Source of the DNA: Marixanthomonas ophiurae | GTDB lineage: Bacteria; Bacteroidota; Bacteroidia; Flavobacteriales; Flavobacteriaceae | Length of the DNA stretch: 64,000 nucleotides | Assembly (NCBI RefSeq): GCF_003413745.1 | Contig: NZ_QVID01000001.1 | Coordinates: 496,001 to 560,000, forward strand | Direction of reading: 5' to 3' | Shown here: positions 44,728-55,122 of the stretch, piece by piece | Numbering within the stretch: position 1 is the stretch's first letter | Layout of the letters: the number at the start of each line of letters is the position of its first letter | Program-made: the position numbers and the translations under genes | Notes under the pieces: generated by a model | Databases searched by the model: none | The model's input: only the letters and a program-made list of their open reading frames with translations | What the model was told of the DNA's origin: nothing

Positions 44728-45243
44728 ATGAAACGAATACAATCAAATCAAAAAAACAATGCTATCCAAGTTGTAGCCATTAAGAACCCAGTAAGAAAGA
44801 TATGCCAGGTATCCATCGCTATATTGTTCCTTCTACTGCTTTCAGCAGTACTTCTATCCTGTTCTGGCAAGAAAAAAGATGTTGCAGAAAGCGTAACACA
44901 GCCAACTGTTGAAACATCCCAAACAGCAAATGAGGCCATTATATCAGCCCAAAATTATGAAATCGTTCCCAACGAAAAAGTCTGTATGGTCAATGACCGA
45001 TTTATGGGTGTGTCACAAATACCTATTGACGTCAATGGAACTATCTACTATGGTTGTTGTGAAATTTGTGTTGAAAAGTTGCAGAAAAATCTAGATGATG
45101 TTCGCTTCGGGAGTAATCCACTAAATGATACAAAAGTTGATAAAGCTTCAGCAATTATTGTTCAAGATAAAAGTAGCGGAAGTGTTTTTTATTTTGCTTC
45201 CATAGTAGATGCCCAATCATTTATAAATAAGAATAAAGGATAG
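44728..45243 (+). CDS. TRASH/YHS-like metal-binding lipoprotein
   Basis: 171 residues. N-terminal basic stretch, one hydrophobic segment (about 26-47) ending in LLSC, then a TRASH-like cysteine pattern: VCMVNDRF, YYGCCEIC (C-x23-C-x3-C) between about 90 and 116. Such domains bind metals, often copper. The lipobox would place it at the membrane, facing the periplasm. Confidence 0.7.
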   Translation: MKRIQSNQKNNAIQVVAIKNPVRKICQVSIAILFLLLLSAVLLSCSGKKKDVAESVTQPTVETSQTANEAIISAQNYEIVPNEKVCMVNDRFMGVSQIPIDVNGTIYYGCCEICVEKLQKNLDDVRFGSNPLNDTKVDKASAIIVQDKSSGSVFYFASIVDAQSFINKNKG

Positions 45244-45271
45244 GAAATCTTTATTCATAAAAATTCAAGTT

Positions 45272-45733
45272 ATGAAAATAGTGTTAGCCATAGATGGTTC
45301 TGATTTTAGTAAACTAGCGGTAAAAGAACTTGCAAAATTACCCTTACAAAATGAAAGTGAGATCTGCATTATAAACGTGTATGAACATCCTGCGATATCA
45401 ACACCATCATTAATTACATCCACAAGTTCTATTAATTCTTACTACAAAGAGTTTTTATCAAACGCTGAAAAAATAGGGAAAAAGATTGTTTCCGAAGCTG
45501 GTAAAGTATTGAAAGAAAAAAATAGCTCACTTCGTATAACAACAAATGTTGTCAGCGGTCTTCCTAAAAAAGAAATTTTGGAAAAAGCGGAATCTTTTGA
45601 TGCCGATTTGATTGTAGTGGGTTCGCAAGGGCAAGGCGCATTTTCACGTCTTTTATTAGGTTCCGTTTCACAGTATTTAGCAACACACGCCAAATGTTCA
45701 GTAATGATTGTAAAAGACAAGGACACAAAGTAA
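45272..45733 (+). CDS. Universal stress protein, ATP-binding type
   Basis: 153 residues, one USP domain. N-terminus KIVLAIDGSDFSKLAV. The nucleotide motif G-x2-G-x9-GS is complete (GSQGQGAFSRLLLGS), so ATP binding is expected. It precedes the NADH dehydrogenase gene in the gene run. A second, two-domain USP lies at 56951. Confidence 0.9.
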   Translation: MKIVLAIDGSDFSKLAVKELAKLPLQNESEICIINVYEHPAISTPSLITSTSSINSYYKEFLSNAEKIGKKIVSEAGKVLKEKNSSLRITTNVVSGLPKKEILEKAESFDADLIVVGSQGQGAFSRLLLGSVSQYLATHAKCSVMIVKDKDTK

Positions 45734-45767
45734 ACTATTGCTAATACCAATGATATAAAAATTAAAT

Positions 45768-47123
45768 ATGAACGCTAACCACTTAAATAATAATACAAAA
45801 GAATCTGCTTGCAAGGTAACAGATGAAATCTGCCTTCCAGACTCTAATTTACCTCGTGTTATTATTATAGGTGGTGGGTTTGCAGGTTTAGCGTTGGTTG
45901 AAAAACTGAAACACAAAGAGGTGCAGGTGGTACTGTTCGATAAAAACAACTTCCACCAGTTTCAGCCCTTATTTTATCAAGTGGCAACGAGTGCTTTGGA
46001 ACCTGATAGTATTGTATTCCCTTTCAGAAAACAAATTAGTGGTTATAAAAATGTATTGTTTCGTTTAGCTGAAGTCGAGGAAATCCAACCTTCTACAAAC
46101 ACCATTATAACCAATAAAGGAAGAGTTCACTTCGACTATCTCGTATTGGCAACGGGTACAACAACTAATTTTTTTGGTATGGACAATGTCGAGTCCCATA
46201 GTCTTGGGATGAAAAACATTCGCGATTCTTTAAATATTCGCCATATGATGCTGCAAAATCTGGAACAAGCTGCAATCACTTGTGATGATAAAGAACGTGA
46301 TGCCTTAACAAATTTCGTCATCGTTGGCGGTGGTCCCGCTGGTGTGGAAATGGCAGGAGCTTTGGCAGAATTCCGCAAATATATTCTTCCCAAAGATTAT
46401 CCAGAATATCCTTCTTCCATAATGAACATCTATTTGATTGAAGCCATTGATGAGCTTTTAAGTACAATGTCAGACAAGGCATCATCAAAAACGCTAGAAT
46501 ATTTGAAGGATTTGGAGGTAAAGGTATTACTCAATGAATCGGTAAGCAATTACGATGGTTCACAGGTTGTCACAAATTGTGATAAGATTATTTTAACAAA
46601 AAACCTAATCTGGACAGCTGGTGTGAAAGGACAGTTTCCAAAAGGTATTGATAAAAAACACGTGGTAAAGGGTAACCGCTTAAAAACAGACTCATTTTTA
46701 ATGGTAGAAGGCTACAAAAACATTTTTGCCATAGGCGATATAGCGGCTGTAATTACAGAAGAAACGCCAAAAGGACATCCGCAAGTAGCACAAACAGCTA
46801 TTCAGCAAGGTAAATATTTAGGTAATGTATTATTGAAAATTATTAAGGATGAGGGTGTGAACCCTTTCGAATATAAAGACAAAGGTTCATTAGCTACAGT
46901 AGGGAAACGTAAGGCAGTAGCTGATTTGGGCAAATTCAAATTTGCAGGTTATTTCGCTTGGCTATTATGGTCAGTTGTACACTTATTATCCATAAGCGGA
47001 TTTAGAAATAGATTGATGGTTGGTTTTAATTGGGCGGTAAGCTATTTCACTTATGAAAAGAGCAACCGCCTAATTATTAGAAATTTTAAACCAAAACCGT
47101 CGGTTAATAACACAAAGAAATAA
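45768..47123 (+). CDS. ndh: Type II NADH:quinone oxidoreductase
   Basis: 451 residues. Two dinucleotide-binding folds: FAD (IIIGGGFAGLALVEKL, residues about 30-45) and NADH (FVIVGGGPAGVEMAGAL). NDH-2 features include NNFHQFQPLFYQVAT, AIGDIA and a hydrophobic C-terminal segment for membrane attachment. It oxidises NADH to reduce quinone without pumping ions and without Fe-S clusters or metal centres. That property suits a copper-resistance island because copper destroys Fe-S enzymes; this rationale is inference. Confidence 0.9.
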   Translation: MNANHLNNNTKESACKVTDEICLPDSNLPRVIIIGGGFAGLALVEKLKHKEVQVVLFDKNNFHQFQPLFYQVATSALEPDSIVFPFRKQISGYKNVLFRLAEVEEIQPSTNTIITNKGRVHFDYLVLATGTTTNFFGMDNVESHSLGMKNIRDSLNIRHMMLQNLEQAAITCDDKERDALTNFVIVGGGPAGVEMAGALAEFRKYILPKDYPEYPSSIMNIYLIEAIDELLSTMSDKASSKTLEYLKDLEVKVLLNESVSNYDGSQVVTNCDKIILTKNLIWTAGVKGQFPKGIDKKHVVKGNRLKTDSFLMVEGYKNIFAIGDIAAVITEETPKGHPQVAQTAIQQGKYLGNVLLKIIKDEGVNPFEYKDKGSLATVGKRKAVADLGKFKFAGYFAWLLWSVVHLLSISGFRNRLMVGFNWAVSYFTYEKSNRLIIRNFKPKPSVNNTKK

Positions 47124-47130
47124 TTTACGA

Positions 47131-48486
47131 ATGAAAGGCACAACAGATAAAAACAATAAGCTTTCCTTAATAGGGTCTATATCTCTAGGAACTGGTGTAA
47201 TGATTGGTGCTGGCATATTTGTTCTTATGGGACAAATAGCGGAGTTAGTTGGAGATCTGTTCCCGATTGCCTTTATTGCGGGAGCTGTTGTGGTGGGTTT
47301 CAGCTCTTATTCCTACGTAAAGTTCTCAAATGCTTTTCCATCCTCTGGAGGTGTGGTTAAGTTTTTCAATAAATCCTATGGACCTGGAACGACAACCGGT
47401 GTCTATTCTTTACTAATGTATGTTTCAATGGTCGTTGCACAAAGTTTGGTTGCAGGAACCTTTGGCGCTTATACCCTTCGATTATTCCCAGAAAGTTATG
47501 CTGGTTATGCATCCATACTTGGTATTCTACTTTTGGTAACAGCTTATATAATAAATATTCTAGGAAATAAAGTAATTGGAGCAACGGCCACTTTTACAGC
47601 AATTATTAAAGTAGGTGGTATTGCACTACTTGCGATTGCAGGTCTGGTAGCTTCCGGATTTGCGGATATTACAGGAGACTATATCCCACAAAATACCGAA
47701 ACCTTACCACAAGGGTTCGGCTTTGTAGCGGCATTGGCATTATCAATCCTTGCCTATAAAGGGTTCACAACAATAACGAATCAAGGTGGAGACATCAAAA
47801 ATCCACACAAAAACCTTGGAAGATCCATTGTGATTTCTATTCTTATCTGCACACTTATTTATGTAGCCTTGGCACTTGCTGTTGCAGGCGGTTTAAGCAT
47901 TCCTGAAATAATAAAGGCAAAAGATTATGCTTTGGCAGCAGCAGCCGAACCTGTTTTTGGGGAATGGGGTTTATGGTTTACTATAGCAATCGCTATTGTA
48001 GCAACCTTTTCAGGGGTTATCGCCAGTGTCTTTTCGGCATCGCGCTTATTGGGGATGTTGAGTAATATGAAACAAGTACCCTCTTTAAAAAGGATAGGTA
48101 ATTTTAAAAATCCAGCGCTCATATTCACGGTTTCCCTTGCCATTTTACTCACTGCCCTTTTCGATTTAACAAGAATCGCTTCTATAGGAGCTATTTTCTA
48201 CCTCATTATGGATATCGCTATCCATTGGGGGCTTTTTCGCCACCTAAAAAACGAGGTAAAATTTAAACCCATCATTCCGTTAATAGCCATTGTAATGGAC
48301 ATTGCAGTACTAGCAGCCTTTCTATATATAAAATATCTGAATGATCCAATGGTGCTCATCGTAGCAGCAATTGGAATTATCCTGATTCTCATTGCGGAAC
48401 GTTTTTTTATGATTTCGCATACAGACGATGATGGCAATATGCCTATGGGAATGGAGAATACAAATAATAAAAACAACAAATCATAA
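47131..48486 (+). CDS. APC-family amino acid/polyamine permease
   Basis: 451 residues with twelve hydrophobic segments. APC signature in helix 1: GTGVMIGAGIFVLMGQ. It would import an amino acid or amine. No substrate residues can be assigned. It lies 7 bases after the NDH-2 gene. Confidence 0.85.
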   Translation: MKGTTDKNNKLSLIGSISLGTGVMIGAGIFVLMGQIAELVGDLFPIAFIAGAVVVGFSSYSYVKFSNAFPSSGGVVKFFNKSYGPGTTTGVYSLLMYVSMVVAQSLVAGTFGAYTLRLFPESYAGYASILGILLLVTAYIINILGNKVIGATATFTAIIKVGGIALLAIAGLVASGFADITGDYIPQNTETLPQGFGFVAALALSILAYKGFTTITNQGGDIKNPHKNLGRSIVISILICTLIYVALALAVAGGLSIPEIIKAKDYALAAAAEPVFGEWGLWFTIAIAIVATFSGVIASVFSASRLLGMLSNMKQVPSLKRIGNFKNPALIFTVSLAILLTALFDLTRIASIGAIFYLIMDIAIHWGLFRHLKNEVKFKPIIPLIAIVMDIAVLAAFLYIKYLNDPMVLIVAAIGIILILIAERFFMISHTDDDGNMPMGMENTNNKNNKS

Positions 48487-48504
48487 TTAATTAAAACAAT
48501 TTAT

Positions 48505-49518
48505 ATGAAAAATATAGCAGTTATAGGATACGGAGTCATAGGAAAAAGGGTGGCCGATGCCATCAATCTACAGGACGATATGAAGCTTTCGGGCGTGTGT
48601 GATATCATAAGCGATTGGCGCATTCAAAATGCCGTGAGAAAAAAGTACGATATCTACGCAGCAACTCAAGAAGCAGAAGACAGAATGAAATCCGAAGGTA
48701 TTTCAGTAAAAGGCGATATGCACGACCTGTTGAAAAAATCAGATCTCGTTGTGGACTGTACCCCTAAAAAGATTGCGGCTCAAAATGTAGCAATTTATAA
48801 AGAGCAAAACATCAAATTTATTTTACACGGAGGCGAAAAACACGAAACAACAGGCCATTCCTTTAGTGCTGAAAATAATTATCAGTCTGCTCTAAATCTA
48901 GATGCTACACGTGTAGTTTCCTGCAACACCACTTCTATTTTAAGGACGTTGACCGCTTTAAAAAGAGCCAATTTATTGGATTATGCTAGAGGTACACTTT
49001 TAAGAAGAGCAACAGATCCTTGGGAAAGCCATTTAGGTGGTATTATGAATACGATGGTTCCTGAAAAAGACATCCCGAGCCACCAAGGTCCTGATGCTAA
49101 AAGCGTTGACCCAGATTTGGATGTCATCACTGCCGCAGTAAAAGTTCCAGAAACTTTAAGCCATATGCACTATTGGAATGTGAAGTTAAAAAAACAAGCC
49201 TCGAAAGAAGAAGTGCTGAATGCTTTTAAGACATCTAGTCGTATCAAGCTAATTCAATATGACAAAGGCCTAGTTTCTAACAACACTATCAAGGAAATGT
49301 TTTTGGATATGGGAAGACCTTGGGGCGATATGTATGAAGTAGCCCTATGGGAAGATATGCTGAAGGTAGTGGGGGATGAACTTTTCTACGCCTATGTGGT
49401 AGACAACCAAGCAATTGTTATACCCGAAACTATTGATGCCATTAGAGCACTTACAGGAATTGAAACAGATGGTGCCAAATCTATCGCTAAAACAAATGAA
49501 AGTTTAGGAATTCATTAA
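48505..49518 (+). CDS. Type II (archaeal-type) glyceraldehyde-3-phosphate dehydrogenase
   Basis: 337 residues. N-terminal Rossmann motif [12 protein letters not shown] and catalytic Cys140 in [12 protein letters not shown], both diagnostic of the archaeal/type II GAPDH family, with [11 protein letters not shown] later. It converts glyceraldehyde 3-phosphate to 1,3-bisphosphoglycerate with NAD(P). Type II GAPDH is uncommon in bacteria outside a few lineages and mobile elements. Neither triosephosphate isomerase nor phosphoglycerate kinase is in the window. The neighbours are aldolase and, further on, phosphofructokinase. Confidence 0.88.
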   Translation: MKNIAVIGYGVIGKRVADAINLQDDMKLSGVCDIISDWRIQNAVRKKYDIYAATQEAEDRMKSEGISVKGDMHDLLKKSDLVVDCTPKKIAAQNVAIYKEQNIKFILHGGEKHETTGHSFSAENNYQSALNLDATRVVSCNTTSILRTLTALKRANLLDYARGTLLRRATDPWESHLGGIMNTMVPEKDIPSHQGPDAKSVDPDLDVITAAVKVPETLSHMHYWNVKLKKQASKEEVLNAFKTSSRIKLIQYDKGLVSNNTIKEMFLDMGRPWGDMYEVALWEDMLKVVGDELFYAYVVDNQAIVIPETIDAIRALTGIETDGAKSIAKTNESLGIH

Positions 49519-49529
49519 TCATTAATACA

Positions 49530-50591
49530 ATGAAAATAGACATAAATATTACACAACTGTTAGGGGAAAAAGCAGACTTCTATTTGAATCACGTTTGTGA
49601 AAAAATAACCAAGGATGAATTGCAAACCCCAAGTAGCACAAGCCTAGATAAGGCATTTACCCAAAGCAACAGAAATCCGCAGGTACTGCGAAGCCTTTCG
49701 CAATTGTATAACCACGGAAATCTTGGTGGTACAGGCTACTTGAGTATCCTTCCAGTAGACCAAGGTATCGAGCATAGTGCAGCTTTTTCTTTCTATAAAA
49801 ATCCGGATTATTTTGACCCAGAGAATATCATAAAACTCGCCATTGAGGCCGGTTGTAATGGTGTGGCTTCCACCTTCGGTGCTTTGGGATTGAACGCTAG
49901 GAAATACGCCCATAAAATCCCGTTTATCGTAAAGATTAATCACAATGAACTGCTCACATTTCCTAATAAATATAACCAAACTTTATTTGGTAAAGTAAAA
50001 GCTGCGTGGGATATGGGAGCAGTTGCTGTCGGTGCTACTATATATTTTGGTTCCGAAGAAAGCAATAGACAGCTTAAAGAAATAGCTGAAGCTTTTGAAG
50101 AAGCCCACAATTTAGGTATGGCTACCATTTTATGGTGCTATACCCGAAATGAAGCTTTCAAAACTGGAAAAGAAGATTATCACGCTGCTGCCGATGTAAC
50201 AGGGCAAGCAAATCATATTGGGGTAACCATTCAGGCAGATATCATTAAGCAAAAATTACCTACAAATAACTTTGGTTTCAAAGAAATCGGTTTTGGAAAA
50301 TATGATGATGAAATGTATGAGACGCTGACAACAGAACATCCCATCGACCTATGCAGGTTGCAGGTGGCTAATTGCTTTATGGGAAAAATCGGATTGATTA
50401 ATTCCGGTGGTGGCTCTAAAGGTAAGTCTGATTTGGTGGAGGCAATAACAACTGCTGTTATCAATAAAAGAGCTGGTGGCTCTGGATTGATAATGGGAAG
50501 AAAAGCGTTTCAAAAGCCCTTCGGCGAAGGCGTGGAAGTATTACAATCCGTTCAGAAAGTTTATTTGGATACTAAAATTAGCATTGCATAA
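49530..50591 (+). CDS. fbaB: Class I fructose-bisphosphate aldolase
   Basis: 353 residues, the same size as E. coli FbaB. The Schiff-base lysine is expected at Lys240 in [20 protein letters not shown] near residue 73 and [12 protein letters not shown] are family motifs. It splits fructose 1,6-bisphosphate into triose phosphates. Class I enzymes need no metal, unlike the zinc-dependent class II enzymes common in Bacteroidota. It begins 12 bases after the GAPDH gene. Confidence 0.88.
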   Translation: MKIDINITQLLGEKADFYLNHVCEKITKDELQTPSSTSLDKAFTQSNRNPQVLRSLSQLYNHGNLGGTGYLSILPVDQGIEHSAAFSFYKNPDYFDPENIIKLAIEAGCNGVASTFGALGLNARKYAHKIPFIVKINHNELLTFPNKYNQTLFGKVKAAWDMGAVAVGATIYFGSEESNRQLKEIAEAFEEAHNLGMATILWCYTRNEAFKTGKEDYHAAADVTGQANHIGVTIQADIIKQKLPTNNFGFKEIGFGKYDDEMYETLTTEHPIDLCRLQVANCFMGKIGLINSGGGSKGKSDLVEAITTAVINKRAGGSGLIMGRKAFQKPFGEGVEVLQSVQKVYLDTKISIA

Positions 50592-50603
50592 CAATAAAAA
50601 AAA

Positions 50604-51962
50604 ATGTTCGACACAGAAGTAAAATCACTTAAATCATTCAATCACTACCTCTCAAAATTGGTAGAAAGTCGTCTATGGCTAAAGGTTATCATTGCCTTAT
50701 TTTTGGGTGTTGGTTTTGGATTGCTGTTAAGTCCTCAAAACGGGTGGATTACTAAAGAAACAGCAGACATCGCAGGGAATTGGCTGGCATTGCCTGGCGT
50801 ACTTTTTCTAAAACTGGTTCAAATGATTATGATTCCTTTGATTGTGGCTTCTATCATCACAGGAATCGCAAGTAATGATAAGGACAGTTTAAAAAAATTA
50901 GGTGGTGGCGTTTTATTATATTTTCTAGGCACTACCATAGTTTCGGTAAGTTTGGGTGTCATACTATCTCAAATTTTTAGACCTGGTCGCTTTTTACATC
51001 AACAGGCTCTAGCTGAACATAATGAAATTACTGCTGTTCCAACGGAAAATCCCGAGCTTTCCTTCGGTCTTGAAACTATTCCAGATGCCATATCAAACTT
51101 ACTTCCAGAGAACCCTTTAGCATCTATGGTTAGTGGTGAAATGTTAAGTATTGTGATTTTCACAATCATTATTGGTGTAGCTGTGCTATCACTTGAAAAT
51201 GCCTTACTGCGCCCAGTAAAGCTTCTTTTAAGTGCCATTCAGGAAGTCTGTATGACAGTAGTAAAATGGTCAATGCTTCTAGTACCTATTGCTGTTTTCG
51301 GACTAATGGCGGAGCTTACCTCTAGTGTTGGTTTAAGTTCTTTATCAGGTTTAACGTACTATGTTGGGGTAGTACTTCTCGGTCTTCTTTTATTGGTAAT
51401 TTTCTATTTGGGACTCATCGTACTTCTCGGAAAGAAAAACCCATTGCATTTCCTAAAAAAAATAAGGGATGTTCAATTATTGGCTTTTTCAACCACAAGT
51501 TCTGCCGCTGTGATGCCCTTATCTCTAAAAACCGCCGAAGAAGAACTAAAAGTGGACAAGACTATTAGCAATTTTATCATACCTATAGGGGCGACCGTCA
51601 ATATGGATGGTACTGCACTATATCAAACTATTACAACTCTTTTTATTGCCCAAGCTTACGGACTGGAAATGAGTTTACTCAATATTATAGTGGTCATTGT
51701 AACTATTGTCGCTGCATCCATTGGTACACCTGCCATTCCAGGAGGTGGTGTGGTTATACTCGCTTCTGTTTTGGGAAGTGTCGGCATACCTGCTGAAGGC
51801 ATCATCATTATCATTGGTGTAGAAAGACTCTTGGGAATGTTTAGGACTGCTGTAAATGTAACTGGTGATTTAACTGCCTGTATGGTCTTCAATAGAATCT
51901 ATGGTAAAACCCCAATCTTGGTTAGTGAGAAAACGAATAATAAATCAATTTCAAAACAATGA
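50604..51962 (+). CDS. Dicarboxylate/amino acid:cation symporter
   Basis: 452 residues, DAACS (GltP/DctA) family. Features include FLKLVQMIMIPLIVASII, the serine-rich re-entrant loop AFSTTSSAAVMPLSL, GATVNMDGTALYQ and IPGGGVVILA. It imports glutamate, aspartate or C4-dicarboxylates with Na+ or H+. Its stop overlaps the hydrolase start by 4 bases. Confidence 0.9.
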   Translation: MFDTEVKSLKSFNHYLSKLVESRLWLKVIIALFLGVGFGLLLSPQNGWITKETADIAGNWLALPGVLFLKLVQMIMIPLIVASIITGIASNDKDSLKKLGGGVLLYFLGTTIVSVSLGVILSQIFRPGRFLHQQALAEHNEITAVPTENPELSFGLETIPDAISNLLPENPLASMVSGEMLSIVIFTIIIGVAVLSLENALLRPVKLLLSAIQEVCMTVVKWSMLLVPIAVFGLMAELTSSVGLSSLSGLTYYVGVVLLGLLLLVIFYLGLIVLLGKKNPLHFLKKIRDVQLLAFSTTSSAAVMPLSLKTAEEELKVDKTISNFIIPIGATVNMDGTALYQTITTLFIAQAYGLEMSLLNIIVVIVTIVAASIGTPAIPGGGVVILASVLGSVGIPAEGIIIIIGVERLLGMFRTAVNVTGDLTACMVFNRIYGKTPILVSEKTNNKSISKQ

Positions 51963-52879
51963 CATTACTACTCATATCCATAGTGTTCATTCTTCCTGTT
52001 GTGGCTATTGCCAGCTATCAGCATTATAAGATTGGTAAGCAACCAGCTTATGATGCCAAAGAAACACTGTTGAATTATGAAATAATAGGCTCTGGAGAAA
52101 ACAAACTTGTTTTGTTACACGGTTTAACAGGCTCATTGCATTATTGGAAACGCAATTTAGAAAGTATTACAACTACGCATAAGCTACTTTTAGTCGACCT
52201 GCTAGGTTTTGGTGATTCGCCAAAACCACAAAGTGATTATTCCCTTTCAATACAATTGCAGGCCCTTGAATTGATTCTTAACAAAGAAGGATTCAATGAT
52301 GGAAATATCATTATTGCAGGACATTCTATGGGAGCTATGATTTCATTAGCAATATTGGAAAAGCAACCAACTTGGTTCAAGGCAGGAATTTTTATAAGCA
52401 TACCTGTTTACAAGAACGCTGATGAGTTTAAAGAAATTATGTCTTCTCATTCCTTTGTAGATAGGATTTCAACAAGCAAATTCTCAAAATATATTTGTAT
52501 GATTCATCCCATATTTATGTCACGTGCATTCAAGCCTGATAACCTCACGGATGATGTCTATGAAGATGCAAAAAAGCATCATTGGATGAGTTATTATTAT
52601 TCTCTCACAGAAGTCATCCTAAAAACAGATTTATATGCGATTACAAAGAAAATTAAGGATAAAGATGTGCTCTTTATTCACGGAGAAAAAGACACTACTG
52701 CACCTTTAGAAAATGCCTTAAAATTATCGAGGGAATTTAAAAACGCACAAATAATTACTTCATCTGAAGGAGACCATCAGTTCTTTCTGAAAGAAGCAGA
52801 ATTTGTTTGGGACACAATTCAAGATTTTACTATTTCTGAAAAAAAGTTAAAAAAAACCATACCCAATGAGCACGAATAA
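51959..52879 (+). CDS. Alpha/beta hydrolase
   Basis: 306 residues. N-terminal hydrophobic segment (3-17), oxyanion region HGLTGSLHYW, nucleophile elbow GHSMGA (Ser about residue 124), an acidic residue and His from EGDHQFF close to the C-terminus. The substrate is not predictable. It is coupled to both neighbours, with 4-base and 14-base overlaps. Confidence 0.85.
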   Translation: MTLLLISIVFILPVVAIASYQHYKIGKQPAYDAKETLLNYEIIGSGENKLVLLHGLTGSLHYWKRNLESITTTHKLLLVDLLGFGDSPKPQSDYSLSIQLQALELILNKEGFNDGNIIIAGHSMGAMISLAILEKQPTWFKAGIFISIPVYKNADEFKEIMSSHSFVDRISTSKFSKYICMIHPIFMSRAFKPDNLTDDVYEDAKKHHWMSYYYSLTEVILKTDLYAITKKIKDKDVLFIHGEKDTTAPLENALKLSREFKNAQIITSSEGDHQFFLKEAEFVWDTIQDFTISEKKLKKTIPNEHE

Positions 52880-53840
52880 AATTAAACATATAGGCGTATT
52901 CACATCTGGAGGCGATAGCCCTGGGATGAATGCTGCACTATACGCCATTGCCAAATCCGCTGAAGCAAAAGGCATAAAAATAAGTGGTTTTCGAAAAGGG
53001 TATGAAGGGTTGATAGATGGTGATTTGATACCATTAAAATCTCACGAACTAAAAAAAATAACCCAAATAGGTGGCACTATTCTAAAAACAGCACGAAGCA
53101 AACGATTTCTGGAATTAGAGGGTCGTAAAAAAGCATTGCAAACTTTAAAAGCAAATAACATAGATGCTTTAATTGCTATTGGTGGTGATGGTACTTTTAA
53201 AGGGCTATTAGCTTTTTCAGAAATATGCGACATTCCGTTTATAGGCATTCCTGGCACTATAGACAACGATATTTTTGGTACTGATTACACCCTTGGTTTT
53301 GATTCGGCTGTAAACACTGCCATTGAAAATATTGATAAAATAAAAGATACTGCCGAATCTCACAACCGTGTATTTATTGTTGAAGTAATGGGAAGGGATT
53401 CAGGCTACATTGCTATTCATTCCGGGTTAATGGTAGGTGCCGATTCCATCCTTATTCCCGAGAGTGGAAAGGACTTTATTTATCTATTGGACAAGGTTAA
53501 GAATTACGATAGCGAAGATGCTTTCCTTGTCGTGGTTTCAGAAGGCGATGAATTAGGTGCCGAGCTTGTTTCATCAAAAATAAAGGAAGTCAATCCCAAT
53601 GTCGATTTACGGATTACGAAGCTTGGGCACGTCCAGCGAGGTGGAAATCCGTCAGCTTTAGATAGAATGTTAGGCATTAGACTTGGAGTGGCGGCTGTGA
53701 AAACACTTTTACAAGGTAAAAAAAATGTAATGGTAGGAGTCTTAAATAATCAATTGCATCTAACCCCTTTTGAAGTGGTGGTCAAGCAACATCAAGTAGA
53801 TAATGAATTGTATGAACTTTTAGAATTATTTGGAAAGTAA
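52866..53840 (+). CDS. pfkA: ATP-type 6-phosphofructokinase
   Basis: 324 residues. Motifs TSGGDSPGMNAAL, GGDGTFKG and PGTIDNDIFGTDYTLGF are present. Gly in both GGDGT and PGTIDND marks ATP specificity rather than PPi (which has GGDD and PKTIDND). EVMGRDSGYIA binds fructose 6-phosphate. It phosphorylates fructose 6-phosphate. The start overlaps the hydrolase gene by 14 bases. Confidence 0.92.
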   Translation: MSTNKIKHIGVFTSGGDSPGMNAALYAIAKSAEAKGIKISGFRKGYEGLIDGDLIPLKSHELKKITQIGGTILKTARSKRFLELEGRKKALQTLKANNIDALIAIGGDGTFKGLLAFSEICDIPFIGIPGTIDNDIFGTDYTLGFDSAVNTAIENIDKIKDTAESHNRVFIVEVMGRDSGYIAIHSGLMVGADSILIPESGKDFIYLLDKVKNYDSEDAFLVVVSEGDELGAELVSSKIKEVNPNVDLRITKLGHVQRGGNPSALDRMLGIRLGVAAVKTLLQGKKNVMVGVLNNQLHLTPFEVVVKQHQVDNELYELLELFGK

Positions 53841-53843
53841 GAA

Positions 53844-55112
53844 ATGATAGAAGCCTTTAAAAATATCAACCCTTTCATCCTTGGATTGCTCATCAGTCTG
53901 GGCATTGGCCTTATTCTTGGGCTGGAACGTGAATATGATAAATTGAAGGAAGAACAAGGCTTTGCAGGTATAAGAACCTTCCCAATTGTTGCCATTATTG
54001 GTTTTATATTGGGAAATCTTTCCACAACCTATACACCTTGGTTGGTCATTATCATTGCGGCAGCATTTCTTTTGTTTCTGTCTTTGAGTCATCTTTCCAT
54101 AGTACAAAAGCATATTATGACTGGTATTACCACCAATATGGCCTTGTTCGCTACGCTAATTTTGGGTGTTATGGTTGCCAATCATTTGCATAAGGAAGCA
54201 GTTGCGACCGCAGTAGTCGTGGTTACGCTGTTATCATTGAAAACGACCTTTAATACATTCATTAAGAATATTACTTCTGAAGAGCTCTTTGCTTTTATTA
54301 AGTTTTCAATTATTGCGCTTCTTATTTTGCCTTTCTTACCAAATCAAGATTATGGTCCAGAGGGATTACTTAACCCTTTTGAAATTGGAGCGATAATAGT
54401 GATAGTGTCATTTCTGAATTTCATTGGTTACTTTCTTGTAAAATATGTAGGTTCTAAACGTGGTATTCTGCTCACTGCTATTTTAGGCGGATTGATTTCA
54501 AGTACCGCAGTAGCTTGGATATATGCTTCGCGAAGTAAGGAATCGCCAGAACTTTCAAAAGAATATGCTGCGGGTATCATTATAGCTTCCGCAATTATGT
54601 TTCCCAGACTTGCGATTCTGGCCTATATTTTCAATAGTGCCATACTTTTAAATTTAGTCATTCCATTTACTATTCTTACCCTTATCTGCTTGATAAGCGC
54701 ACTCTTATTCATCAAAAAGAATACAGATGTCACAAAAACAGCTATCAATCTGGGTAATCCGCTCAATATTTGGAACGCCCTTGGGTTTGGTGGTATTTAT
54801 GTGGTCATCCTGTTTGCAGTTTTTTATGGAAATCAATTTTTTGGCGAAAGCGGTTTATACTATTCAGCCCTAATTGCAGGATTGGCAGATACGGATGCAA
54901 TAACTATTAGTATGGCAAAATTTGGGTCATTGGAAGAAAAACTCACGCTGGCCACCAATGTCATTATAACAGCAACCATAAGCAATATGATTGTAAAACT
55001 TGGTATTACCTATTTCAAAGGTTCTAAAAAGACCGGGAAACTCGTGATGCTAATTTTTGGAACTGTTGTCATCGTAGGGTTAGTATATATTTTAATACAG
55101 TTAGGAAATTAA
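53844..55112 (+). CDS. MgtC/SapB-DUF4010 family membrane protein
   Basis: 422 residues with about twelve hydrophobic segments. The MgtC-like N-terminal part (GLLISLGIGLILGLEREYDKL, AGIRTFPIVAIIGF) is followed by a DUF4010 half (GGLISSTAVAWIYASRSKE, GLADTDAITISMA). Probably a transporter or membrane regulator, substrate unknown. Three bases after pfkA. Confidence 0.85.
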   Translation: MIEAFKNINPFILGLLISLGIGLILGLEREYDKLKEEQGFAGIRTFPIVAIIGFILGNLSTTYTPWLVIIIAAAFLLFLSLSHLSIVQKHIMTGITTNMALFATLILGVMVANHLHKEAVATAVVVVTLLSLKTTFNTFIKNITSEELFAFIKFSIIALLILPFLPNQDYGPEGLLNPFEIGAIIVIVSFLNFIGYFLVKYVGSKRGILLTAILGGLISSTAVAWIYASRSKESPELSKEYAAGIIIASAIMFPRLAILAYIFNSAILLNLVIPFTILTLICLISALLFIKKNTDVTKTAINLGNPLNIWNALGFGGIYVVILFAVFYGNQFFGESGLYYSALIAGLADTDAITISMAKFGSLEEKLTLATNVIITATISNMIVKLGITYFKGSKKTGKLVMLIFGTVVIVGLVYILIQLGN

Positions 55113-55122
55113 AAAAAGTGAA

